Both the position numbers and the translations under genes were made by a program. DNA of 64,000 nucleotides from Paractinoplanes bogorensis (GTDB taxonomy: Bacteria > Actinomycetota > Actinomycetes > Mycobacteriales > Micromonosporaceae): contig NZ_JAHKKG010000018.1 in assembly GCF_018829635.1 (NCBI RefSeq), positions 109,022 through 173,021 of the forward strand, read 5' to 3'. Below the pieces are notes generated by a model. It had not been told where the DNA came from, searched no databases, and was given only the letters and a program-made list of their open reading frames with translations. Positions 23,638 through 32,317 of the stretch are shown one piece after another (the stretch's first letter is position 1; every line of letters starts with the position of its first letter).

Positions 23638-26148
23638 CTACCGCACGGTGCCGATCGCGACCAGTGGCGCCCAGGTGACCAGCGGTTCGTACCGCAGGCC
23701 GGGGGTGGCCAGCAGGGTGCGGGTGGCGCGGCGCAGGGCCTCGGGGAGAGGTGAGCCGGCCATTGCGCTGATGATGTCGTCGACGTAGCGGGCCGCCGGT
23801 TCGGTGTCGCTCAGCTCGCCCAGCGTGGCCAGCACCTCGTCCGAGCGCGCGGCCAGGGCCAGGGTGGCCAGGCTCACCGGGTCGCTCGGGCGCCGTCCCT
23901 CGATCGAGGCCGCCTCGCACGCGACCAGGGCCAGCCGCCGCGGCGTGGACGCTCCGATCAGGTCGGCCGGGGTCAGCCAGTCGTCGCGGTCGAGCTCGAG
24001 GTAATGACCCAGACCGGGGGCCGGGCGGCCGTGGCCGATCACCACCATCAGCTCGCCGCCGTCGCGGAGCCGTTCCCGGGCCGCGCTCGACGTGGCCAGC
24101 GGGCGCAGCTCGAGGCGCTCGGGGCCGACGCGGCTGAGGTCGTGACTCGACACGAACGGGCTCCGCCAGACGTCGGCCGTGGTCCCGCTCGCCGGTGTCC
24201 GCCGGGCCGTGACGCCGCGCTGGACCGTCAGGGACGGGCACACCGCGTACCGGGCGCGCTCACCCAGCACGACCTCGTCATCGAGCGGGAGGGCGCTCCA
24301 CGGCACCATCCACCACTCGCCGATCGGAACGATGAGCAGCGCCGGGTCGGGGTCGTCGAGCAGCGCGGCCCGCAACCCGGCCGGGACCACGGCGGCGAGT
24401 GGGGCGAGATCCTCGATGGAGAGGGCAGCCCGCTCGCCGGCGTCGGTGAGCGCAGCCAGAACGCTTCTGGCCGGCTGGTCCAGCGCGCTCGAGCCCATCG
24501 CCGGGGCGTGGCCGGGGCGCCGCCACAGCCATCGGACCAGATCGGGCTGGGCCGGGTCGGCCAGAATCTCCAGCAGGTACGCCTCGTCAGCGACCGCGGC
24601 CAGCAAAGGGCCGCCGTCGCGTTCGGGCGGCAGATAGACCGCCGCCAGTTGATCGTCGAGTGACGCCTTCGCCGGCTCGGCCAGGCCGTGCCGGACACCG
24701 AACGCGCCGAGCAGGCGGATCCGCTGCTCCCGGGTGCTCTCGACCGTGGTGTCGCGGTCGTGCCGGTGGCTGACCAGCCGCTGGTCGGCCCGTACGAGCA
24801 GACCTTGCAACAGGTCGAGCCCGGCGGCCGGACCGTCCGGGGCGCCGTGCTCGATCAGACCGGCCAACCGGCGCCCGGCCAGGCAGTCGGCCACCACCAC
24901 GAAGGCGGCCGCGTCGCCGGCCGCGACCGCGGCGGCCAGCGCCCGCGAATAGGCGAGGCCGAACCGGTCCCGATACTCCCGCTGGGACTGTTCGTCGCGG
25001 TGCCCGGCCCGGAACTCCTCGATCGAGAGGATCGCCTCCATCCGGGTGTGCACGGCGTCGGCCGTGAGCCCGAGTTCGGCCTGTCCCTCGGCCGTCTTGT
25101 CGAGAGCGTGCCAGACCCCGCCGATGTCGTCGATCTCGCGGTAGGCCGCCAGCGCCCGCCCGAACTCGGTGATCGCCCGGGGCCAGTCACCCCGGCCCCG
25201 GGAGAGCCGGGCCATGTCCTGCAGGGCGTGCGCGCGGGCCCGGCGGAGTCCCGCCGACTCGGCCTGGCGCAGGCCCTCACCGAACCACCGCTCGGCCACC
25301 TCGAACTCGCGGCGGTCCAGATAGAGGTCGCCGAGACCGCTGAGCGTGTTGCTGAGCCCGACCGGATCGCCGATCTCGAGGTAGAGGCCGTGCGCCTCTT
25401 CGAGAAGGGGTGCCGCCTCGTCGAGCCGTCGAGCCCGGTGCAGCAGCGCGCCCGCCCGGTGGGCGGCGTTGGCCCGGCCGATCGGCGAGCCGACTTCGGC
25501 GAACCCGTTCCGGGCGGCCAGCGCCCCGGCGATCGCGCCGTCCAGGTCACGCCCGCGTTCGGCGCATTCGGCCAGGCCGAGAGCGGCGTTCGCACCGTAC
25601 AGGGGATCACCGAGCTCGGCCGCGAGCGTCTCGGCCCGCCGGAACCTCTCTTCGGCGGTCGCCCCCGACGAGTAGGCGAGCGCGAGGTAGCCCAGCGGCA
25701 CGCACGCCCGCAACTCCCCGAACCGGTAACCGTCGCTGACCGCGATCGACAGAGCTTCCTCGTACGCGGAAATCGCCTCGTCGATCAGATCGCGTGCTCG
25801 CGCCACGTCGCCCGCGCCGATCCGGGCGTGCACCAGCACCACCCGGTGCCGGGCCGTGGTCTCCAGCCCGGCCAGTTCGGCGAACACCTCGGCGGCCCGG
25901 TCGAGCCGGCCCGACTGTACGGCCAGATCGCCCGCGGTCTCCAGGTCGAACACGGCCTGCCAGCCCGTCTCGTCGAGCCCGGGCGAGAGCGGCCCGTCCG
26001 GCGCCGAGGTGTCGTGCAGGTGCCGGTAGCGACTGCGTAACGCGATCGGTGCGGGCACCTCGACGCCGTCGAGCAGCGCTCGTCCGGCGGCCCGATCCGA
26101 TGCCGACCACGCGCGGAACAGGGAGCGCGACTGCCGTCCGATGTCCAC
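23638..26148 (-). CDS. TPR-repeat protein with C-terminal CHAT caspase-like protease
   Basis: This encodes 836 residues. Residues about 65-440 hold tetratricopeptide-type helical pairs (ALGLAECAERGRDLDGAIAGAL, GLGDLYLDRREFEVAERWFGEG, MARLSRGRGDWPRAITEFGRAL). The C-terminal CHAT domain (about 560-836) has its His706 in VVIGHGRP and Cys744 in LVACEAAS, the His-Cys dyad of clan CD proteases, spaced 38 residues apart. TPR-CHAT proteins act as sensor-coupled proteases in bacterial immunity (TPR-CHAT of the Craspase system and others). The GTG at 26148 has TACAGT 6 bp upstream, a leaderless start. The phosphorylase/Death-like gene follows directly, and a membrane patatin gene diverges 67 bp away. 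Confidence 0.85.
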   Translation of the reverse strand: MDIGRQSRSLFRAWSASDRAAGRALLDGVEVPAPIALRSRYRHLHDTSAPDGPLSPGLDETGWQAVFDLETAGDLAVQSGRLDRAAEVFAELAGLETTARHRVVLVHARIGAGDVARARDLIDEAISAYEEALSIAVSDGYRFGELRACVPLGYLALAYSSGATAEERFRRAETLAAELGDPLYGANAALGLAECAERGRDLDGAIAGALAARNGFAEVGSPIGRANAAHRAGALLHRARRLDEAAPLLEEAHGLYLEIGDPVGLSNTLSGLGDLYLDRREFEVAERWFGEGLRQAESAGLRRARAHALQDMARLSRGRGDWPRAITEFGRALAAYREIDDIGGVWHALDKTAEGQAELGLTADAVHTRMEAILSIEEFRAGHRDEQSQREYRDRFGLAYSRALAAAVAAGDAAAFVVVADCLAGRRLAGLIEHGAPDGPAAGLDLLQGLLVRADQRLVSHRHDRDTTVESTREQRIRLLGAFGVRHGLAEPAKASLDDQLAAVYLPPERDGGPLLAAVADEAYLLEILADPAQPDLVRWLWRRPGHAPAMGSSALDQPARSVLAALTDAGERAALSIEDLAPLAAVVPAGLRAALLDDPDPALLIVPIGEWWMVPWSALPLDDEVVLGERARYAVCPSLTVQRGVTARRTPASGTTADVWRSPFVSSHDLSRVGPERLELRPLATSSAARERLRDGGELMVVIGHGRPAPGLGHYLELDRDDWLTPADLIGASTPRRLALVACEAASIEGRRPSDPVSLATLALAARSDEVLATLGELSDTEPAARYVDDIISAMAGSPLPEALRRATRTLLATPGLRYEPLVTWAPLVAIGTVR

Positions 26149-26154
26149 GGCCGC

Positions 26155-26160
26155 ACTGTA
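26155..26160 (-). promoter_or_regulatory. -10 box of a leaderless promoter
   Basis: On the minus strand TACAGT ends 6 bp before the GTG at 26148 of the CHAT gene. It lies in the 67-bp divergent region shared with the patatin gene. Confidence 0.5.
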
Positions 26161-26215
26161 GCGGGTTGCCGACAGGCTGCTACCGCGGCGGCTCCGGGGT
26201 GCTCACGCTGGGGAC

Positions 26216-28843
26216 ATGGCTGTGCCCAGTTCCCGCGAAGCGCTCCGGGCCCTCGACGATCTCCTCTTCACGAGCCGGCCCGGGACCTTGATGCGTCATG
26301 ACTATCTGCCGGACGGCTTCAGTTCGGTCGACGCCACCGAGGACGGCCGGAACTGGGTGTGGAGCGACCCGCCGGCCGTACGGGTCGGTGGGTACGCGAA
26401 TCCGGAGACCTATCGGCAACTGGGTGCGGCGTCCTCGGTGGTCTGGGAGACGCCGCACGACGCGCTGGCCCAGGACAGCCGGATGACCGAGGACGAGCGA
26501 CGGCTGTACTGCCGGACGAGCGTCGACCTGACGATGCGCGGCGGCACCACCTCGGGCGTGGTCTATCCGCTGGCCGTGTGCGAGATCGCCACCACCCGGC
26601 GGCTGCGCAACGTGGGCGGGGCGTCGGCCGGGGCCATCGCGGCGGCGACGGCGGCGGCGGCCGAGATCGGGCGCAGCTATCCACCGGCGGAACCGGACGG
26701 CGCTTTGACGAGCGACGACGCCCGTACGGGAAAGGTCCGCTCCGGTTTTGCCGGACTGGCCGACATGGTGGGCTGGGTGTGCCAGGTCGGCCCGCAGTAC
26801 GCGCCGCATCAGCACGACGAATACCGGCTCGCGCAACTGTTCCGCCCGGCGCCGCGCCAACGGCACCTGTTCGCCCTGGTCACCGCGGTCATGCGGAACC
26901 GGTTGTGGGCGGTGCCGCTGATCGCGCTGATGGCGTTCGGGAAATGGTCGAGGCTCGCGCTCACACTGCTCGTGGTCGGCGGACTCGCGGTGACCGCGGC
27001 CCTCAGCGTCCGGATCGGTTCGTGGCCGCCGCTCGGCCGGTCCCCCCGCCATGCCGTCTTCTGGGCGGTCAGCGATCTCAGCCTCTTCTTCGTGTTCGTG
27101 GCCGGGGTGCTGGTGCTGCTGCCGCTGATCCGGACCCCGCTGGTCCGCCCCGAGAAGATTCCGGACTGGCTCGAGCGGCTGGCCAAGGTGACCAGCGCCG
27201 TCGACCGCGGCCGGTCGGGGCCGGGCCGGGTGATCGTGGCGCTGGTCCTGTTCGGCGCGCCGCTGGTGCTGGCCCGGCTCGGGCTGTGGCACTGGACGGC
27301 CGGCGTGCTGGTCGGTCTCGCCCTGAGCTCGGGGATCGTCGTGGTCGTCGGCATCGGCGTGTTCCGGTTCCAGGCCGAGGCCCGCGAGATCGGCGTCGGC
27401 CTGGTCGCCGGGGCGTCGCCGCGCACCCACCGGTCGCTGCCCGAATGGCTCGCCGGGGCACCCCGGCCCACCGTCGACCCCGCCCTCCTGCCGTGGCTCG
27501 GTCAGGCCCTGCGGCAACTGGCCGGGCTCGGAGAGGGCGAGGTCCTGCGGTTCGGGCATCTGTGGCAGGGCCCCGGATTCGAACCCACCGGCTGGCGGCC
27601 CCGGGCCCGCGACGCCGAGGCGGCCCGGCTCGACTGGCTCGAGCGGACCGAACAGATCCGCGGCATGGCCGGCGACCCGCGCCGCCGGTCGGTCAACCTG
27701 GAACTCATCACCACCGACCTCACCCGCCAGCGCCCGTACCGGTTCCCGCTCGACCCGCTCGACCCCGACGACCCGGACGGCGAACAGCTCTACCTCTGCC
27801 TGGAGGACCTGCAGGACCTGGTCGACGACGACGTTCTCGCCGCCCTGCGCGACCCGCAGGCCCAGGGTTGTCAGAGCATCGAAGGCGGGCCGCTGCGGCT
27901 GCACCGGCTGCCCGACCCGTGGAACCTGCCGGTGGCCTTCGCCGTGCGGCTCAGCGTCGCGCTGCCCGGCCTGTTCAAGGCGGTCCGGCTCTACCGCCTG
28001 GTCCAGCCGACCGAGGTGCGCGACGACTTCGGCCGGCTCCTGCGCGCCGGGACGGCCGGCCTGCGCTGGCCCGAACGCACCGCCCTGGCCGAGGAGCTGT
28101 GGTTCTCCGACGGCGGCATCACCTCCAACTTCCCGGTGCACCTGTTCGACCTGCTGCTGCCGAACTGGCCCACCTTCGGGCTCAACCTCGGCCCGCACCC
28201 CGAGGGCCACCCGCACCAGGACGTCTGGCTGCCGCAGGACTGGCAGGCCATGCGGGCCCCGTCGAGCGAGATCCGGCCGGCCGCGACCTCGTTCGTGTCG
28301 GCCGTGGTCGGCACCTCGCGGTCGTGGCGGGACACCATGCAGACCGGCATGCCCGGCTACCGGGGCCGGGTGGCCTGGGTCCGGCAGCGCGGCAACGAGG
28401 GCGGCACCAACCTCTACATGTCGCGCGAGGTGATCGCGTCGCTGGCCCTGCGCGGCGCGTTCGCCGGGGCCCGGCTGCGGCGCCGGTTCGACGACGACAC
28501 CCAGATGAAACGCTATCTGTGGCTGCGCCTGCGGACCGCCCTCGGCAACGCCCAGCACCTGCGCGACGACGTCCGGGCCGGGCTGCCCAGCTACCAGGAG
28601 ATCCTCACCGGCGCCGACGAGTTCCTGAACAAGCTCGAAGACACGTACGCCTGGGACCCGTACAGCGAGGGCATCAACTGGTACCGCCCCGACGACCCCC
28701 TGTTCTGGGCCGCCGCCGAGCAGTTGCTCCGCGATCTCGCCGGCCTGACCGACTGCGCCGCCTCCGCCCCGTCCGGCCGGGATGCGATTCTCCGCGACAG
28801 TCCCACGCCCCATCCGTCCCTGCGACAGACCCCACCGATGTGA
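26216..28843 (+). CDS. membrane-embedded patatin-like phospholipase
   Basis: This encodes 875 residues. Patatin signatures are complete: the oxyanion loop RGGTTSGVVYPL (about 107-118), nucleophile Ser137 in GGASAGA and catalytic Asp632 in SDGGITSNFPV. Between Ser and Asp lies an insertion with four or more membrane helices (about 230-385: LTLLVVGGLAVTAAL, LSLFFVFVAGVLVLLPLI, VIVALVLFGAPLVLARL, VLVGLALSSGIVVVVGIG). It should hydrolyse membrane lipid acyl chains while embedded in the bilayer. Patatins are common effectors in anti-phage systems. It diverges from the CHAT gene, so one signal could switch on both sides. About 240 further residues follow the catalytic core. Confidence 0.82.
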   Translation: MAVPSSREALRALDDLLFTSRPGTLMRHDYLPDGFSSVDATEDGRNWVWSDPPAVRVGGYANPETYRQLGAASSVVWETPHDALAQDSRMTEDERRLYCRTSVDLTMRGGTTSGVVYPLAVCEIATTRRLRNVGGASAGAIAAATAAAAEIGRSYPPAEPDGALTSDDARTGKVRSGFAGLADMVGWVCQVGPQYAPHQHDEYRLAQLFRPAPRQRHLFALVTAVMRNRLWAVPLIALMAFGKWSRLALTLLVVGGLAVTAALSVRIGSWPPLGRSPRHAVFWAVSDLSLFFVFVAGVLVLLPLIRTPLVRPEKIPDWLERLAKVTSAVDRGRSGPGRVIVALVLFGAPLVLARLGLWHWTAGVLVGLALSSGIVVVVGIGVFRFQAEAREIGVGLVAGASPRTHRSLPEWLAGAPRPTVDPALLPWLGQALRQLAGLGEGEVLRFGHLWQGPGFEPTGWRPRARDAEAARLDWLERTEQIRGMAGDPRRRSVNLELITTDLTRQRPYRFPLDPLDPDDPDGEQLYLCLEDLQDLVDDDVLAALRDPQAQGCQSIEGGPLRLHRLPDPWNLPVAFAVRLSVALPGLFKAVRLYRLVQPTEVRDDFGRLLRAGTAGLRWPERTALAEELWFSDGGITSNFPVHLFDLLLPNWPTFGLNLGPHPEGHPHQDVWLPQDWQAMRAPSSEIRPAATSFVSAVVGTSRSWRDTMQTGMPGYRGRVAWVRQRGNEGGTNLYMSREVIASLALRGAFAGARLRRRFDDDTQMKRYLWLRLRTALGNAQHLRDDVRAGLPSYQEILTGADEFLNKLEDTYAWDPYSEGINWYRPDDPLFWAAAEQLLRDLAGLTDCAASAPSGRDAILRDSPTPHPSLRQTPPM

Positions 28844-28960
28844 CTTCCTTTTCCCGTACGCGGTGACAAGCGCTCGGTCCAGCCTCGCCCACGCGGCACC
28901 CCGCACAGGCGGAGCCTAAGTTCTCAGTTCGGGCCCGCCACAGCCGATTACAGAGGGGAT
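28844..28960. other. intergenic region before the GGDEF gene
   Basis: A TTTTCCCGTACG copy (28849-28860) lies just after the patatin stop. TACAGAGGGGAT precedes the ATG at 28961 and could act as a -10 box at leaderless spacing or as a ribosome binding site (GAGGGG). No terminator hairpin was found. Confidence 0.4.
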
Positions 28961-30430
28961 ATGAATCGGCTGAAGCTTCCCGTCGTGGTCGTGCCGGCCC
29001 TGTGCGGCTGGTATCTCTCGACCACCGCCGGGTTGCGGTTTCAGGTGCTCAGCTGCTGGCTGGCCGTCGCCCTGTTCGCGTCGGGGATGTCGTACCACTC
29101 GTTCCGGGCCGCTCGGCGGATGGAGCGGGCCGATCCGCGGCGCCGGTTCTGGACGGTTCTCGGGCTCGGCGCCGGCATCTTCGCGGCGGGGGAGTGGGCC
29201 CAGCTGGCCGGCGCCGTGGTCGCGCCCTATTCGCTGGCCTCGCTGACCGGCACGGGAGTCGCTCGCACGGTCGCCCTGCTGCTCGGCTCGGCGGTCATCA
29301 CCCTCGTCGTGCTCACCTATCCGATTCCGCACCGGTCGGCCCGCGAGCGGCTGTGCTATCTGCTCGACCTGGCCACGGTCGTGGTGGCGGCCGGGTCGTA
29401 CGGGCTGTACTGGACCATGGGCGACGGCGGACTGACCCAGGCCCTGGCCCCGGTGATGGCGATGCTGGCCGCCTTCGCGGTGGCGCGGCTGTTCCTGGCC
29501 GGAGTGGCGCCGTTCCGCTGGCACATCGGCACCATCGGTCCGCTCGCCGCGGGTGTGGAGGCCGTGTCCCGTGCTCTCGGTCCGCAGCTGGTGCACGCGG
29601 GACGGCCCGGCGTCATCTTCGCGATGACCGTCTGCTCGCACGCGCTGCTGATGTTCGCGGCGTGGGAGCAGCGGCGGTCGGCCACCGTCAGCCGGAGCCC
29701 GCGGGCCCGGCGGCCGTTCAGCCTGCTTCCGTACGTGGCCCTGCTCGCGACCTTCGTCCTGCTCGTCGTCACGCTGGCCGTGCGCGGGCTCGACCCGCGG
29801 GCCTGGATCGCGGTGGCCGGCGTCGCCGCGATCACCGGCATCGTGGTGGCCCGTCAGCTCACCGCGTTCGTCGACAACGCGGCCCTGCTCCGGCAGCGCG
29901 ACGCCCTGACCGAGCGCCTGCACACGATGGCGTTCACCGACAGCCTGACCGGCCTCGGCAATCGGGCGCTGTTCCTCGATCGGGTCGGCGCGGCCCTGCG
30001 TCGCGACGGCGACCCGGTCGGCGTCCTGCTGATCGATCTCGACGACTTCAAACCCGTCAACGACTCCTACGGGCATGCGGCCGGTGACGCCGTTCTGACC
30101 CAGACGGCCGGGCGACTTCTTTCCGCCGTACGGGCGGAGGATCTGGTGGCCCGCCTCGGGGGTGACGAATTCGCCGTGCTGATCGAGGACCCGCTCCCGG
30201 GCCGGCTCGAAGAGGTGGCCGACCGGATCGTGCGGGCCGTGGGCGAGCCGTGCCGGTTGGCCGGTGGTGACCTGGTCCGGGTCCGGGCCAGCGTCGGGGT
30301 GGCGTCGGCATCACGCGCGGGCCAGGACGCGTCGGTGGTGCTGAACGCGGCCGACGAGGCGATGTACGAGGCCAAGGTGTCCGGCAAAGGTGCCTTCCGC
30401 CTGGCCGCCTCGCCGGCCGCGCTCCGCTAG
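28961..30430 (+). CDS. membrane diguanylate cyclase (GGDEF)
   Basis: This encodes 489 residues. The N-terminal 300 residues hold about eight membrane helices forming an unrecognised sensor region. A short linker helix (QLTAFVDNAALLRQRDALTERL) leads into the GGDEF domain (about 320-480): FTDSLTGLGNRALFLDRV, DLDDFKPVNDSYGHAAGD and the active site ARLGGDEFAVL. An inhibitory-site RxxD (RAED) lies five residues before GGDEF. The enzyme should make cyclic di-GMP with product inhibition. It is a single gene, converging closely on the next with only 8 bp between stops. Confidence 0.9.
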   Translation: MNRLKLPVVVVPALCGWYLSTTAGLRFQVLSCWLAVALFASGMSYHSFRAARRMERADPRRRFWTVLGLGAGIFAAGEWAQLAGAVVAPYSLASLTGTGVARTVALLLGSAVITLVVLTYPIPHRSARERLCYLLDLATVVVAAGSYGLYWTMGDGGLTQALAPVMAMLAAFAVARLFLAGVAPFRWHIGTIGPLAAGVEAVSRALGPQLVHAGRPGVIFAMTVCSHALLMFAAWEQRRSATVSRSPRARRPFSLLPYVALLATFVLLVVTLAVRGLDPRAWIAVAGVAAITGIVVARQLTAFVDNAALLRQRDALTERLHTMAFTDSLTGLGNRALFLDRVGAALRRDGDPVGVLLIDLDDFKPVNDSYGHAAGDAVLTQTAGRLLSAVRAEDLVARLGGDEFAVLIEDPLPGRLEEVADRIVRAVGEPCRLAGGDLVRVRASVGVASASRAGQDASVVLNAADEAMYEAKVSGKGAFRLAASPAALR

Positions 30431-30438
30431 CTCCGAGG

Positions 30439-32013
30439 TCAGCCGGGGATGCCGTGCACCGGCGGAACCGTCAGGGTGCGCTCCTCGGGCGTGCCGCCCA
30501 GGATGATCTCGCGCAGCGCCGAGTTGTTGGTGGTGTCGAGCTCGGCCAGCTTGTTCTCCGGGTTGGCCAGCACCTGGATGTAGTAGGTGCCGTTGGGCAG
30601 ATCGGTGATCTCGAACGACTGGCCCGGCCGGTACTGGCTGTAGGTGTCGCCGTTGCCGATGTCGAGCACCTCACGGACGGCGACGACAGTGTTCGCGCCG
30701 CACGAGGTCGAGAGGTCGGTGTTGTCCGGGCGCCACTTCGCGTTCGGGATGGTGAAGTCGACCGCGTCCGTGTTGGCCAGGCAGAACGCCTCCTTGCCAC
30801 TGCGCACGGCGAGCTTCTGGGTCGAGTCGAGCAGGTTGTACTGCGCGAAGTCGGTGAAGTGCCAGTGCTTGTGACCCTCGCGCGCGTCCCACTCCATGGT
30901 GCCGGCCGGACGGCTGCCGACTTGGTTGCCCTTGGCGTCGAAGAAGTACTGGTACGCGTCCATCAGCTCGGTGCCACTGCGGCGGAAGCCGTCGACCAGC
31001 AGCGGCGAGGTGCCGGCGTTCCAGACCGTGGCGCCGAAGTTCACGTACGTCTTGCCGTCCTCCTGCGACAGCGCGATCTCCCAGGCCGGGAGCGAACGCA
31101 GGTCGGGGCGCGGGCCGCCCTTCGGGGTCGCCGCCAGCGGGGTGGGCCGCTTGGCGGGGGCGCGCAGCTCCTTCACGTACGAGGAGACCTGCTTGCTCGC
31201 GTCGCCCTCGGCGTCGTGCTTCGAGTGCTCGTCCTCGGTCACCGCGGGACCGGCGTCGGCCGCCTTGACCCGGGCCAGTCCGGCCCGGTCGATCTCGGCG
31301 TCGACCACGTCCACCTCGACCTTGGCCGTGCCCTGATCGGCCGGGATGCCGAGCAGCGACCGGTAGGCCGGGTTGACCGTCGCGGTGGCGGTGTACTTGC
31401 CGACCGGCAGGTCGAAGCTGCCGTCCTGGTCCGGCTGGTCCTGCACGGCGGCGTCCCAGCCGGCCTGCACGCCCCAGACCGCGCCCAGCGTGAACGGGTT
31501 GTAGCCGCCGCAGCTGGTCGGGTAGGGGTTGGTGGCCGGGGCGTCGGGCCGGGTGCGCGCCGACGACCAGGTGTTGCCGCAGAACGGCGTCTTGTACTCG
31601 GTGACGACCTTGCCGGTCGAGTCGGCGATGCTGATCGTGGTGAAGTCCTTGAGACCGGTGAAGTCGGTGACCAGCCCGGCCGGCAGCGCGACCTTCTTCT
31701 TCTTGCCGTTCTTGACCACGGTCTGCTCGGCCACGATCGGCTTGTCGTAGCCGGTGCGCTTGGCCCAGATCTCCAGCGGGTCCTTGCCCGCGATCACGTG
31801 CAGGCCGAGGTCGAACGAGAAGTAGACGTCGCCGTCGTAGTTGTACCGCTCGGCGGTCACCTGCCCGGTGGCGGCGACGAACGACACCGGCGGCGGGGTG
31901 GCGGCGGCCTGGGCCACGCCCACGCCCGCGGCGGTCAGCGCCAGCGCGGCGGCCACGGCTCCGTACGTCATCAGACGTGAGCGGCGGCGGCGCTTCTTCA
32001 GCGGATCCGTCAT
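30439..32013 (-). CDS. exported lysyl-oxidase-like copper protein
   Basis: This encodes 524 residues. A basic head (KKRRRRSR) and hydrophobic segment (about 16-36, YGAVAAALALTAAGVGVAQA) form a signal peptide. An N-terminal beta domain (40-260) is followed by the lysyl-oxidase-like domain (about 305-505), with the copper-site histidines in GHKHWHFTDFAQYNL and further marks FCLANTDAVDF, SCGANTVVAVREVLDIGNGDTYSQ and LPNGTYYIQVLANP. Bacterial members are predicted amine or peptidyl-lysine oxidases; the catalytic tyrosine is not certain from sequence alone. RBS GGAAGGA precedes the ATG. A hairpin-forming inverted repeat lies in its leader. Confidence 0.82.
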   Translation of the reverse strand: MTDPLKKRRRRSRLMTYGAVAAALALTAAGVGVAQAAATPPPVSFVAATGQVTAERYNYDGDVYFSFDLGLHVIAGKDPLEIWAKRTGYDKPIVAEQTVVKNGKKKKVALPAGLVTDFTGLKDFTTISIADSTGKVVTEYKTPFCGNTWSSARTRPDAPATNPYPTSCGGYNPFTLGAVWGVQAGWDAAVQDQPDQDGSFDLPVGKYTATATVNPAYRSLLGIPADQGTAKVEVDVVDAEIDRAGLARVKAADAGPAVTEDEHSKHDAEGDASKQVSSYVKELRAPAKRPTPLAATPKGGPRPDLRSLPAWEIALSQEDGKTYVNFGATVWNAGTSPLLVDGFRRSGTELMDAYQYFFDAKGNQVGSRPAGTMEWDAREGHKHWHFTDFAQYNLLDSTQKLAVRSGKEAFCLANTDAVDFTIPNAKWRPDNTDLSTSCGANTVVAVREVLDIGNGDTYSQYRPGQSFEITDLPNGTYYIQVLANPENKLAELDTTNNSALREIILGGTPEERTLTVPPVHGIPG

Positions 32014-32317
32014 GGGGTCCTTCCGGTCGGGCGGTCGCCGTGGGGGCGACCGCTGCTTCGCGGTGGCACCCCTCGAGCGGCGCCACCGCGAAACACATCT
32101 AAGGAGTCAGATGTATGGATCCTGTGAGGTTCCTATGCGATGGCACGAACCCGGGAGGAATTACGACTTGTGGCCGAATCGGAGGTTCGCGGGGCATCGG
32201 CCGAAAGTCGGATGCGCTTCGGGTGGCGGGTCGCGCGTGGATCCGTACGGGAAAGCCTGGATCTTCTATGGTTTTTATCTGCTATGGAGATTGATAACAG
32301 TGGATTAGTGTGGGCGG
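32014..32317. promoter_or_regulatory. 304-bp divergent regulatory region
   Basis: Three elements are visible. TTCGCGGTGGC (32057-32067) and GCCACCGCGAA (32082-32092) form an 11-bp inverted repeat with a 14-nt loop, upstream of the lysyl-oxidase-like gene. ACATCT/AGATGT form a 6-bp inverted repeat at 32095-32114. An AT-rich patch (32265-32310) holds two CTATGG copies and a TTATC...GATAA pair before the binding-protein gene. A possible 82-codon frame from 32140 overlaps the next gene and is not accepted. Confidence 0.45.
32306..32311 (+). promoter_or_regulatory. -10 box of a leaderless promoter
   Basis: TAGTGT ends 6 bp before the ATG at 32318, inside an AT-rich patch. Confidence 0.5.
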
